From Pseudovibrio sp. M1P-2-3 (GTDB taxonomy: Bacteria > Pseudomonadota > Alphaproteobacteria > Rhizobiales > Stappiaceae), in contig NZ_JARRCW010000001.1 of the NCBI RefSeq assembly GCF_031501865.1, positions 1,311,001 through 1,375,000 of the forward strand: 64,000 bases of DNA, written 5' to 3'. The position numbers and the translations under genes are program-made. Every line of letters starts with the position of its first letter. Position 1 is the stretch's first letter. Below, piece by piece: positions 51,378-60,113 of the stretch. The notes beneath the pieces are model-generated. The model did no database searches, had not been told where the DNA came from, and saw only the letters and a program-made list of their open reading frames with translations.

Positions 51378-52697
51378 TTATTTGTACTTTTGATCTTTTG
51401 CGGAAAGCCCAATGCCGCGCAGTACAGAAGAATCTCCGAACTTTTCACGCAAGGAATCCATCGCCCGTTCAGCCTTCGCCTGCCTGAAGGCCTTCTCATC
51501 CACCAGATCGACGGGGTCGGCAAGCTCATCACTACACAGGTCCCCAATTCCGATGCCGATAAGGCGAAACCGTTGTTTACCATCCAGAACGTTTTCCAAA
51601 AGGCGGTTCCCCACTTTAAATATTCTATCGGCGAGCTGGGTTGGGCTTTCCAGATGCTTGGAGCGTGTGATGCTTTTAAAATTTTCGTTTTTTAGTTTTA
51701 ACGTTACTGAGCGCCCCGCAAGGTTAGCGGACTTAGCGCGGTGAGAGACTTTGTCACTCAGCTGCCACAGGACTTTTCGGAGCTCCTCATAGGAGGACAG
51801 GTCCTGATTAAAAGTAATTTCATTACTGATACTTTTGGCACGTTGTGGCAAGACGACCGAACGCTCATCTTCGCCCTGACATAGCTTGGAAAGACGAAGA
51901 CCCATGGCGCCATATTTTTTTGCCAGATCCAGAGGATCCCGTTTTTGCAGTTCACCTACAGTCTTAATTCCGTCTGCCGCCAGTTTCTTTTGCATGACAG
52001 CCCCCACGCCCCAGATGATTTTTGTGGACTGGCTTGCAAGAAAGCTCTTGGCTTCCCCGGCACCGATCACGGAAAAACCACGTGGCTTGTCCAGATCGGA
52101 GGCGATTTTTGCCAAAAACTTATTGGCGGCCAGCCCAACGGAGACGCTGATGCCAATTTCCCGCTCAACGTCCCTGACAAACTTCACAAGAACCTCGGCG
52201 GGCGTTGCCATGTGAAGACGCTCTGTCCCGCCAAGATCTAGGAAGGCCTCATCAATAGAAAGTGGTTCCACCAAAGGCGTAAGCGCCTGCATGCGTTTTC
52301 TAATGTCTTTGCCAATGGAGGCGTAAAGCGACATTCGAGGTGTGATGACGACCGCTTGCGGACATGCTTCCAACGCCTTGAACATGGGCATTGCAGAGTG
52401 CACGCCGTACATGCGGGCAATATAACAGCAGGTTGCGACCACACCGCGCTTTCCCCCGCCAATTATTACCGGCTTGTCCTGTAGTGAAGGGTCGTCTCGT
52501 TTTTCGACAGAGGCATAAAATGCATCGCAGTCGATATGAGCAATATGCAACTCATCCAGTTCTTCATGCTGGAGCAGGCGCGGACTGCCACACTTGGGAC
52601 AGCGTGAATGACTGGTGTTTTCTCTGTGCGAACAGTCGCGGCATAAGAGCCTATGGTTTTGTGGATCTGAAAAATCCAAAATGGGACCAGCTTGCAC
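51378..52697 (-). CDS. dinB: DNA polymerase IV with N-terminal zinc ribbon
   Basis: A 439-residue Y-family translesion polymerase. The N-terminal 45 residues carry two cysteine pairs (CRDC and CPKC), a zinc ribbon found in alphaproteobacterial DinB. The polymerase core follows with HIDCDAFYASVEKRD, then SIDEAFLDLGG, which hold the catalytic acidic residues. A helix-hairpin-helix region (TVGELQKRDPLDLAKKYG) and the little-finger domain complete it. The start is GTG at 52697 after GGAGG. The C-terminus KAERAMDSLREKFGDS is normal for this branch. Confidence 0.94.
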   Translation of the reverse strand: MQAGPILDFSDPQNHRLLCRDCSHRENTSHSRCPKCGSPRLLQHEELDELHIAHIDCDAFYASVEKRDDPSLQDKPVIIGGGKRGVVATCCYIARMYGVHSAMPMFKALEACPQAVVITPRMSLYASIGKDIRKRMQALTPLVEPLSIDEAFLDLGGTERLHMATPAEVLVKFVRDVEREIGISVSVGLAANKFLAKIASDLDKPRGFSVIGAGEAKSFLASQSTKIIWGVGAVMQKKLAADGIKTVGELQKRDPLDLAKKYGAMGLRLSKLCQGEDERSVVLPQRAKSISNEITFNQDLSSYEELRKVLWQLSDKVSHRAKSANLAGRSVTLKLKNENFKSITRSKHLESPTQLADRIFKVGNRLLENVLDGKQRFRLIGIGIGDLCSDELADPVDLVDEKAFRQAKAERAMDSLREKFGDSSVLRGIGLSAKDQKYK

Positions 52698-52726
52698 AAA
52701 ATGTCCCTCCCGGTGCTGCCTGAAAT

Positions 52727-53395
52727 CTAGCGCAAAAGCCCATGAATAAAATCACCGGCCTCAAGCCAACAATTGCTTTTCAAAGTTGTTTGAGAAAGTG
52801 TGATACTCCCTTCGAAAAATCTGGAGTCAGCAATGAAGTGAATTAGGTGCACATGGGGCGCATGCTTGTTTACTGATGTCATATTCAAAGGACTATCATC
52901 CACGAATACAGTGGTTTGGTGTGACCTGTTTGCACAAAGCGCGGCGACAGCTGGGCCTTTGGGGCCGTGATTGAATACCATCGGATAATTGATCCCGTAG
53001 GATTGCAGTAGCCGTGTCCGCTTGGGGTGGTTCTCAAGGCCCGGTAGATTAGTGAGAATTACTATCTGATAGTTCTGGGAGAGCCTTTCAAGTTGCTCCA
53101 CCGCATGGGTAACCGGTTCCTGAGATTCTACATGCGCTTTAAAGAAGTCGTCAATCAAGCGGCGAATACGATCACGCGAGACATCCGCGCCGGTGGACAG
53201 TTCGATCAAATTCCCTTCAAATGCATAAACATGTTCCTTGAAGCCAATGTCTTGCTCATTTGCGAAGGCTTCGATTTGCGGAATGAACTGAAGAAGGACT
53301 TCATCCACATCACAAATCAACAAGGGGCGATCTTCAAAAGGCACCTGTTTGATTTGCTGAAGGGCGTATGCGCTGGGCTGCAGGAATTTAGTCAT
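52727..53395 (-). CDS. HAD-superfamily hydrolase
   Basis: A 222-residue HAD-like protein. Motif I is LLICDVDEVLLQF near residue 25, where the family DxDxT is DVDEV. Motif II is VILTNLPG and motif IV VFVDDSPLNM. The ATG at 53395 overlaps the stop of the DUF3572 gene, so the two are coupled. dinB lies 29 bases downstream. The substrate is unknown; the altered motif I could mean a changed activity. Confidence 0.85.
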   Translation of the reverse strand: MTKFLQPSAYALQQIKQVPFEDRPLLICDVDEVLLQFIPQIEAFANEQDIGFKEHVYAFEGNLIELSTGADVSRDRIRRLIDDFFKAHVESQEPVTHAVEQLERLSQNYQIVILTNLPGLENHPKRTRLLQSYGINYPMVFNHGPKGPAVAALCANRSHQTTVFVDDSPLNMTSVNKHAPHVHLIHFIADSRFFEGSITLSQTTLKSNCWLEAGDFIHGLLR

Positions 53396-53693
53396 GGGGA
53401 TGCTTGGCCTTATCCAACTCGAAACGGGCAGCGGCAATCATTGTGGGGCGAATCCCCTGCATTTGTGTAAAGGTCAAAAGAAGTTGCTCGTCTGCCATAA
53501 AAAATTCCAGAACTCCGGCTAGAAACTCCGGCTCTTGTGCGTAGCTGCGAAGATCTTGAGGACCAATTCCGGCCAGAGAAAGGAAGCGCCCCAATGCTTC
53601 AATGTCTTGGGCAAGGAAGCTAAGTGCGTTCACTGCAAGTTCTTCCGCACTTTCGTGGGTGATGGAGGCTGGTTTCCCCTCAAACATTGGCAT
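53388..53693 (-). CDS. DUF3572 family protein
   Basis: A 101-residue protein of the alphaproteobacterial DUF3572 family, with AEELAVNALSFLAQDIEALG and FLSLAGIGPQDLR as its core. Its function is unknown. Its stop overlaps the HAD start by eight bases. It is divergent from divK, as is common in Rhizobiales. Confidence 0.9.
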   Translation of the reverse strand: MPMFEGKPASITHESAEELAVNALSFLAQDIEALGRFLSLAGIGPQDLRSYAQEPEFLAGVLEFFMADEQLLLTFTQMQGIRPTMIAAARFELDKAKHPHD

Positions 53694-53833
53694 TTGCCTT
53701 TCGGAAACGAATCTTGATTAACTTAGTCTTTGCAAATTAATGCAAGATAATGACTAAGGCTACTTTTTGCAAAAGGGATCCTTTCCCACTCTTTGGGGGA
53801 AGGTCAATGTTTTACAGCGGGAATTAACTGGAA

Positions 53834-54208
53834 ATGCAAAAGACCGTGCTGATTGTTGAAGATAATGAACTCAACATGAAGCTCTTTAATGATCTGTTAG
53901 AAGCGCATGGTTATGCTACTTTGAAGTCACGAAACGGCATTGAAGCGCTTGATCTTGCCCGCAGCCATACTCCTGACCTGATTCTGATGGACATCCAGCT
54001 ACCGGAAGTCTCCGGTCTTGAAGTCACCAAATGGATAAAAGAGGACGAGGCTTTAAAAAATATCCCCATTATTGCGGTCACAGCATTTGCAATGAAGGGA
54101 GATGAGGAGCGTATTCGTCAAGGAGGCTGCGAAGCCTATATTTCCAAGCCTATCTCTGTCGGAAAGTTTCTGCAAACGGTACGTTCTTTTCTCGAGGAGC
54201 CTGCCTAA
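53834..54208 (+). CDS. divK: Cell-cycle response regulator DivK
   Basis: A single-domain 124-residue response regulator. The phosphorylated aspartate is D53 in LILMDIQLP, the acidic pocket is EDNELN, and the conserved T and K lie in [11 protein letters not shown] and YISKPIS. In Caulobacter DivK binds DivJ, PleC and DivL to set polarity and CtrA activity. The order divK-pleD is the classic alphaproteobacterial one, and pleD starts 24 bases downstream. Confidence 0.96.
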   Translation: MQKTVLIVEDNELNMKLFNDLLEAHGYATLKSRNGIEALDLARSHTPDLILMDIQLPEVSGLEVTKWIKEDEALKNIPIIAVTAFAMKGDEERIRQGGCEAYISKPISVGKFLQTVRSFLEEPA

Positions 54209-54232
54209 CAATCCTCTTGCGATGGAGATCGC

Positions 54233-55609
54233 ATGACAGGGCGTATACTGGTCGTCGATGATATCGAGGCAAATGTCAAACTGCTGTCTGCGCGTCTGTC
54301 TGCCGAATATTTTGAGGTCGAAGCCGCCTCCAATGGATACTCCGCTTTATCGGCAATAGAGAAGAAACCGTTCGATGTCATCCTCTTGGATGTGATGATG
54401 CCTAATATCAGCGGTTTCGATATTTGCAAACGCATAAAGGCTGATAAGCACACGCGTCACATACCTGTTGTTCTCATTACTGCTTTGAAAAGCCGGACCG
54501 ATAGGATCAAAGGGCTGGAAGCAGGTGCAGATGATTTTCTTACCAAGCCTGTTGATGATGTCGAGTTGGTCACAAGGGTGAAAAATCTCATCCGGTTGAA
54601 GCGGGGCATGGATGAGCTTCGCATGCGGGCCCGTAATGATAGCGAGCTGACCATGCTTGAGGATCTGGAAGGCACTGAACCTGATGGAATAAACAGCACC
54701 ATTCTTTATGTGGACGATGATCCGCACCGCTCACAGGTACTTAGTAAAATGCTGGAGGAAGATTCCATCGTCATTTGCGAGAAGAATGCTGCGCGTGCTC
54801 TTTTCACAATTATTGAAAGACTTCCAGAGCTGATTATTATTAATAGCGGTCTTAGTGATTATGATCCTTTCCGGTTGGTGGCACACCTAAGGTCTCAAGA
54901 AAGAACCCGCCACATACCCATCATCCTTATTTCGGCAGGCATGGAGCGCAAGCGGCTTTTGAAAGCAATGGAGTTAGGGGTGAATGATTTTGTGCAAACA
55001 CCGATTGATACTGCTGAATTAAAACTCCGCTCCCGAGCCCAGATCAAAAGTAAACGGACGGCTGACCGGTTGTTGTTTGCTATGCAGCAAACCATTGAAA
55101 TGGCAATTACTGATGCACTCACCGGCCTTTATAATCGCCGGTTTTTCGAGCACAGAATTAAAAGCTATATTGCTCACGCTATTAATGAGGCTCACCCGCT
55201 GGCGCTGATGATGCTCGATATTGATCACTTCAAGCAGGTTAACGATACGTATGGCCATGATGCGGGGGATCAGGTTCTGGTTGAGTTTGCCCGCAGGCTG
55301 AAGTCTGGTGTGAGGGGGCTGGATCTGGTTTGTCGTTTGGGCGGTGAGGAGTTTGTTGTTGTAACGCCAGAATCTGACCTTCAAATGACGCAGGACGTTG
55401 CGGAAAGGTTAAGGGAATCTATTGCTGATAAACCTTTTTTTGATAGTGGCAGCGGACAATCTATGAATATCACCACCAGCATAGGGTTGACCGTTTTATC
55501 TACTGTCGATGAAAGAGGGGATATACTCTTGAAGCGAGCGGATGAAGCGCTTTATGAAGCCAAACGACAGGGGCGCAATCGCGTTATTACAGTTAAAGTT
55601 GATCAGTAA
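54233..55609 (+). CDS. pleD: Diguanylate cyclase response regulator PleD
   Basis: A 458-residue protein with two receiver domains and a GGDEF domain. The receiver aspartate is D53 (VILLDVMMP). The second receiver (about residues 160-275) is an adaptor with altered phosphorylation residues. The active site is GGEEF at 370-374. The inhibitory I-site RGLD lies five residues before CRLGGEEF. Phosphorylation should give dimerisation and c-di-GMP synthesis, so this partner of divK controls the motile-to-sessile change. Confidence 0.96.
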   Translation: MTGRILVVDDIEANVKLLSARLSAEYFEVEAASNGYSALSAIEKKPFDVILLDVMMPNISGFDICKRIKADKHTRHIPVVLITALKSRTDRIKGLEAGADDFLTKPVDDVELVTRVKNLIRLKRGMDELRMRARNDSELTMLEDLEGTEPDGINSTILYVDDDPHRSQVLSKMLEEDSIVICEKNAARALFTIIERLPELIIINSGLSDYDPFRLVAHLRSQERTRHIPIILISAGMERKRLLKAMELGVNDFVQTPIDTAELKLRSRAQIKSKRTADRLLFAMQQTIEMAITDALTGLYNRRFFEHRIKSYIAHAINEAHPLALMMLDIDHFKQVNDTYGHDAGDQVLVEFARRLKSGVRGLDLVCRLGGEEFVVVTPESDLQMTQDVAERLRESIADKPFFDSGSGQSMNITTSIGLTVLSTVDERGDILLKRADEALYEAKRQGRNRVITVKVDQ

Positions 55610-56076
55610 TTTACTAAGGGAGAAGTTTTACTGGGTGGAAATTAATAATAAAATTAAAAAAAGAGACAAAAATATGCGAATTACCTGTGAATATATTGTA
55701 AATCCAGTTGTATTTCAGGAGCGCATTCACCTTACAGCTTTACTAAAGTCGTAATTGTTGCAATGTTGCTAGACAACATCGTTGATGAATTTAATTGCAA
55801 ACTTGGCTCATAAAATAATCATATTGATTTTTAACGGGCAACTGCTCTTGAAAGCCAAGTTACTGCAGTCAGTTTAAATGCCCTACGGAGAGCTCAGGTC
55901 CGCCGCATCTCCTGGGTCCGTGGGGTTGGTCGGTGAGGAAATGGGTTCAGAGTGGCCTCCTCGAATCATCCGCTTCTCACCGACCACCACTTTCCAAAAA
56001 TCAATTCCCATGGGTTCTCAGTAATCTTCCAGACGGGCTGCAAGCCTGTAGCGAATTTCGAATATCGCTTTACCCA
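55610..56076. other. Intergenic region pleD-rpmG
   Basis: About 470 bases between convergent pleD and rpmG. It holds an 11-base inverted repeat TGGTCGGTGAG (55927-55937) and CTCACCGACCA (55976-55986) with a 38-base loop, and near 55893-55920 the sequence GGTCCG occurs twice. No gene or known RNA is recognised. Confidence 0.4.
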
Positions 56077-56103
56077 ATAAAAAAGGCGCCTAAAGCGCCT
56101 TCT
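56077..56103 (-). terminator. Rho-independent terminator of rpmG
   Basis: AAGGCGC (56083-56089) and GCGCCTT (56095-56101) form a seven-base stem with a five-base loop. On the minus strand it is followed by a T tract (complement of AATAAAAAA). It starts 23 bases beyond the rpmG stop. Confidence 0.85.
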
Positions 56104-56125
56104 TTCAAAAATTTTGAAAAGAAAC

Positions 56126-56293
56126 TTATTTGATTTTTGTTTCTTTGAAATCAACGTGTTTTTTAACAACTGGGTCGTACTTACGCTTGACCATTTTTTC
56201 GGTCATTGTACGGGAGTTCTTTTTTGTTACGTAAAAGAAACCAGTGTCTGCAGTGGACTGCAGTTTGATTTTAATAGTGGTCGCCTTGGCCAT
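56126..56293 (-). CDS. rpmG: 50S ribosomal protein L33
   Basis: A 55-residue ribosomal protein, easily missed because it is short. It starts [18 protein letters not shown] and contains the L33 pattern [16 protein letters not shown] followed by [13 protein letters not shown]. It lacks the CxxC zinc motifs, like the zinc-free type. A clear terminator lies downstream. Confidence 0.96.
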   Translation of the reverse strand: MAKATTIKIKLQSTADTGFFYVTKKNSRTMTEKMVKRKYDPVVKKHVDFKETKIK

Positions 56294-56547
56294 GGCTCAG
56301 GGTCCTGTCAGTTGTCGGCCTTACATGGCCGGTTGCTTCATCAAACTTGAAGGCTTCTTGCCAGAAGACCCTCGTCTTCTCAAGTACCCGTTCAAGCGAT
56401 ACCTCGGAAATTTAGCGGCACACTACTGATCACAGTGGTAAAGTCAAGATCAGTTCTCAACATCCAATGGACTTGAGGGCTCAAATCACATGAATTCTTA
56501 TCTAAGAACACAGGAAAATGAAAAATGCCGCTTTCGCAACGCTCACT

Positions 56548-57297
56548 TTAGAGTTCCTTGCGCACAAAACCAACACCGCGCCAGTAATAAAATGGAACCG
56601 GTGTATCTGGATTTAGGTCTGGATCAATGCAAAGGCGTTGTTGCAACTCTTCGATGATTGTAAGAGTAATCCTTGGCAAATCCAAAGCCTTACAGCCTTC
56701 TAGGCTAAGCCATTGTAATTCTTCCAGCTCACCCGTGGGTCCGGTCCCCTCTGGCAGTTGGTCTGCAATTTCATCGGCCCAAACGCTGAGAAACCTTGTA
56801 TCATAGCGACGAGGGCGCATTGGCGGTGTGATCGCCCTTGCTATAAAGCGCATAGGGGCGAGGGACGGCACAATGCTGCGTTCTTCGAATGCTCTAAACC
56901 CTTCGCCAAGAGGCGGTATAGGGCCTTGATCCTGTGACTTTCCAATAAAGAGGCCGGCTTCCTCATAGGTTTCACGAATAGCAGCCATTGCAAATGCGCG
57001 TACACGGGCAGCTGTAGGAGAGTTTTTGGGATGCTTGGCCAGCTTTTCTTCCACTTTGGGGTCATAGGGGGTGAGCGGTTGGATTCGCGAATCACTCGTA
57101 TCCACCCTGCCACCAGGGAAAACAAACTTCCCGGGCATGAATTTGTGACCCATATGACGCTTTCCCATTAGGACATGGGGTTCACCCGTATTCCGTCGAT
57201 CGAGAATGAGCAGGGTAGCAGCATCTTGTGGACGCAGGGCTTTGCGGTTTGGCGAAGAATTGTCGGCTGCGATATCTTTGGGACTGTTGTGCTTCAT
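56548..57297 (-). CDS. NUDIX hydrolase
   Basis: A 249-residue NUDIX hydrolase. The start of the NUDIX fold is FVFPGGRVDTSD. The catalytic helix is AAIRETYEEAGLFIG near residue 105, with the REXXEE core. A long insert lies between the glycine-rich part and the catalytic helix, as in NUDT19-like eukaryotic and alphaproteobacterial members. The substrate is unknown, perhaps a nucleotide or acyl-CoA. The DUF983 stop lies eight bases upstream, so it belongs to the topA-rnr operon. Confidence 0.92.
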   Translation of the reverse strand: MKHNSPKDIAADNSSPNRKALRPQDAATLLILDRRNTGEPHVLMGKRHMGHKFMPGKFVFPGGRVDTSDSRIQPLTPYDPKVEEKLAKHPKNSPTAARVRAFAMAAIRETYEEAGLFIGKSQDQGPIPPLGEGFRAFEERSIVPSLAPMRFIARAITPPMRPRRYDTRFLSVWADEIADQLPEGTGPTGELEELQWLSLEGCKALDLPRITLTIIEELQQRLCIDPDLNPDTPVPFYYWRGVGFVRKEL

Positions 57298-57305
57298 TTA
57301 TCGTC

Positions 57306-57746
57306 TTACTGGTAGTGCGCAGATGAGCCTGACACGTACTCATCTTCCTCATTAAAGCTGGCATCAAAGCCATACATGCGCAGAGCCCACTGTAACCCGA
57401 CCATTGCGCCCTTGATGGGGCGTAACAGGGCCAGTGCCATAATTATTGTCAAGGGGATCCAGAGAGCCATATGTAGCCAAATGGGCGGGAACCAGGACAT
57501 CTCTACGGAAAGGGCCATGCCCACCACAATATGCCCAACGATAAAAATGGTGAAATAAGGCGGAGCATCATCGGCGCGGTGATGAAACAGCTCCTCACCG
57601 CATTTGGAGCATTCAGGGGATACCGTGAGATATCCCTTGAACATTTTACCAGAGCCGCACGCGGGACACTTGCACAGGCCCCCCCTGATCATAGCTGGGC
57701 TAATTTCTCGGGCTGGCGGTGTCATGCGATCGCTTGTGCTGCTCAT
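57306..57746 (-). CDS. DUF983 family protein
   Basis: A 146-residue membrane protein with two zinc-type cysteine pairs (CPACGSGKMF and CSKCGEEL) and two membrane helices (about residues 66-86 and 92-112). The DUF983 pattern RADDAPPYFTIFIVGHIVVG is intact. Its function is unknown. It starts five bases before rnr ends and eight bases before the NUDIX start. Confidence 0.92.
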   Translation of the reverse strand: MSSTSDRMTPPAREISPAMIRGGLCKCPACGSGKMFKGYLTVSPECSKCGEELFHHRADDAPPYFTIFIVGHIVVGMALSVEMSWFPPIWLHMALWIPLTIIMALALLRPIKGAMVGLQWALRMYGFDASFNEEDEYVSGSSAHYQ

Positions 57747-57751
57747 TTGCT

Positions 57752-60079
57752 CTACCGTTTCTTGCGGGACTTTGATTTCCTCAGTCCCTGAGGTTTATCA
57801 CCTCTCCTCGATCTTTTGGAGCGCGTAGGACTTGCAATTTTTCCTAGCGCATCTCCTCTGTCTTTGCCCTTGGTAAGCATTTCAAAGCGCAGAGCACCAG
57901 CAAAAGGCGCTGCCTCCGCTAGCCGCACATCGACAGAATCACCCAGTTGGAACGTTTCTCCGGTAGCTCGTCCAACCAAGGCGTGGGCTGATTCTTCGTA
58001 TGCGTAATAATCCTTACCAATGGTTGAGGCAGGAATAAACCCATCAGCACCAGTATCGTTAAGGCGTACAAACAGTCCGGACTTGGTTACACCGGCAATA
58101 CGTCCGGCAAACTCAGCGCCAATTCTATCGCAAAGCCAAAGGGCTATGAGGCGGTCGATAGTCTCGCGCTCCGCCAGCATGGCGCGACGTTCTGCCGCAG
58201 ATATTTCTCCTGCAATTGCTTCCAGATTCTCTTCAAATCCATAGGGAAGGCCGTCATCGCCAAAGCCACACGCTGAAATCAGAGCTCTATGAACGATCAG
58301 GTCAGCGTAGCGGCGAATAGGGGACGTGAAGTGCGCGTACCGGCGTAGGTTCAGGCCAAAATGGCCGATATTCTCCGGATGGTACTCTGCTTGTGCTTGT
58401 GAGCGTAGCACCACTTCATTAACCATGGTTTCATTGGCAGTGTCCTTGACAGTTTCAAGGATATTATTGAAAACCGAGGCTCTCAACCCGCCCTGATGTG
58501 GCAGCTTTATGGAGAGGTTGGCCAGAAAGTCCCGCAGGGTTTTCAGCTTTTCCGGTGTAGATGCATCGTGCACGCGGTAAAGCAGGGCGGTCTTCTTCTT
58601 CTCCAGCGTTTCCGCGGCTGCCACATTGGCCTGAATCATAAACTCTTCAATGAGTTTATGAGCATCCAGCCGCTCCGGCACAATTACCCGATCAACGGTG
58701 CCGTCGTCTTTCAATTTAATTTTGCGCTCTGGAATATTCAGCTCCAGTGGGCCGCGCTTGTTCCGCCCGCGCTTGAGGACTTCATAGGCAGCCCAAAGTG
58801 GCTTGAGAACGCCTTCCAGAAGTACCTCTGTTTTTTCATCAGTTACCCCTTCGATAGCCTTTTGTGCCTGCTGGTAAGAAAGCTTGGCAGCAGAGCGCAT
58901 GATGATACGGTGGAACGTGTGGGAGCGCTTTTTTCCGTCAGAGCCGAACACCATGCGCACAGCCATGGAAGGCCTGTCTTCTTTTTCACGCAAGGAGCAC
59001 AGGTTGTTGGAAATCTGCTCGGGCAGCATGGGGATGACGCGGTCCGGGAAATAGACGGAATTTCCGCGTAGTACGGCTTCCTTGTCCATTGCGCTACCCG
59101 GCCTCACATAGGCTGCCACATCGGCAATGGCCACATAAACCACATGGCCGCCAACGTTCTCTGGGTCATCATCAGCTTCCGCAAACACCGCATCGTCATG
59201 GTCCTTGGCGTCCGCCGGATCAATGGTCAGCAGCGGTATGTCACGCCAGTCCTCCCGCTTTCCAACGGTTACAGGCTTGGCGTTTTCAGATTCTGCCAGA
59301 ACAGCCTCTGGAAAGTCCTTTGGAATATTATGGGAGAACAGGGCAATTTCAGAAACGGCCTTTTCCGAGTTCATGGAGCCGATTCGCTCAACGATCTTGG
59401 CACGCGCTGTGTTAAAGCGGCCGCTTTTGGAAACTTCGGCGCGAACCAGATCCCCGTCTGCCGCATCCATCATCTCAAGCGGATTGACATCCACCTCGTT
59501 CTGCTTGCGGTCAACAGGCTCCAGATGAGCGGCCTTTGTTTCCGGATCTATTCGCAAAATTCCGACAATGGCACCGGACTGTTTATCCAGTCTGCGGATC
59601 ACACGCGCCGTACGGTTAGCTTCTTCCCCCGGATCCTGATCGGCAAGTTTAATGAGGACGCGATCGCCCAGTCCCGCTGGAATTTTCTCTTTCCCGCGTA
59701 TCTTGGAGGGTAAGATCAAAATCTTTGGCGCGGGGCCAAATTCATTATCCCAGCTCACGGGCTGGGCAATCATTTCCCCATCACGGCTGCGCTGGTTGAT
59801 GGTGGCAACAAATACGGAAGGAAGGTCGCCCGGGCGCATCATTGCCTTGCGGCTACCGGCAATAAGTCCTTCGGAAATCAGGTCTTTCAGCATCTGCTTC
59901 AGGGCGATGCGGGCGGAGCCTTTAATTCCAAAGTGTCTGGAAATTTCTCTTTTTCCGGCATTTCCCGGATTTTGGGAGATAAATGCAAGGATTTCATCGC
60001 GGGAGGGCAGTTTTGCCTCTCCCTTGCTTTTCGGCATAGCGAGCTTTTTTCGGCTCAAAGTCTCTCTCGGTGCAGCCAT
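57752..60079 (-). CDS. rnr: Ribonuclease R
   Basis: A 775-residue 3'-5' exoribonuclease that degrades structured RNA. An N-terminal helix-turn-helix (EILAFISQNPGNAGKREISRHFGIKG) is followed by cold-shock domains. The RNB catalytic domain has the magnesium-binding sequence DIPLLTIDPADAKDHDDAV, and an S1 domain (ISGVTKSGLFVRLNDTGADG-like) follows. The C-terminus is very basic (KSKSRKKR), as usual. topA ends 34 bases upstream in the same direction. Confidence 0.96.
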   Translation of the reverse strand: MAAPRETLSRKKLAMPKSKGEAKLPSRDEILAFISQNPGNAGKREISRHFGIKGSARIALKQMLKDLISEGLIAGSRKAMMRPGDLPSVFVATINQRSRDGEMIAQPVSWDNEFGPAPKILILPSKIRGKEKIPAGLGDRVLIKLADQDPGEEANRTARVIRRLDKQSGAIVGILRIDPETKAAHLEPVDRKQNEVDVNPLEMMDAADGDLVRAEVSKSGRFNTARAKIVERIGSMNSEKAVSEIALFSHNIPKDFPEAVLAESENAKPVTVGKREDWRDIPLLTIDPADAKDHDDAVFAEADDDPENVGGHVVYVAIADVAAYVRPGSAMDKEAVLRGNSVYFPDRVIPMLPEQISNNLCSLREKEDRPSMAVRMVFGSDGKKRSHTFHRIIMRSAAKLSYQQAQKAIEGVTDEKTEVLLEGVLKPLWAAYEVLKRGRNKRGPLELNIPERKIKLKDDGTVDRVIVPERLDAHKLIEEFMIQANVAAAETLEKKKTALLYRVHDASTPEKLKTLRDFLANLSIKLPHQGGLRASVFNNILETVKDTANETMVNEVVLRSQAQAEYHPENIGHFGLNLRRYAHFTSPIRRYADLIVHRALISACGFGDDGLPYGFEENLEAIAGEISAAERRAMLAERETIDRLIALWLCDRIGAEFAGRIAGVTKSGLFVRLNDTGADGFIPASTIGKDYYAYEESAHALVGRATGETFQLGDSVDVRLAEAAPFAGALRFEMLTKGKDRGDALGKIASPTRSKRSRRGDKPQGLRKSKSRKKR

Positions 60080-60113
60080 AAGCTGCTTCTATGGCCATCA
60101 AGGCCGGGTTAAA

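Noticed and set aside
55966-56169. 67-codon minus-strand frame over the rpmG terminator
   Set aside because: It runs through the end of rpmG and its terminator in another frame.
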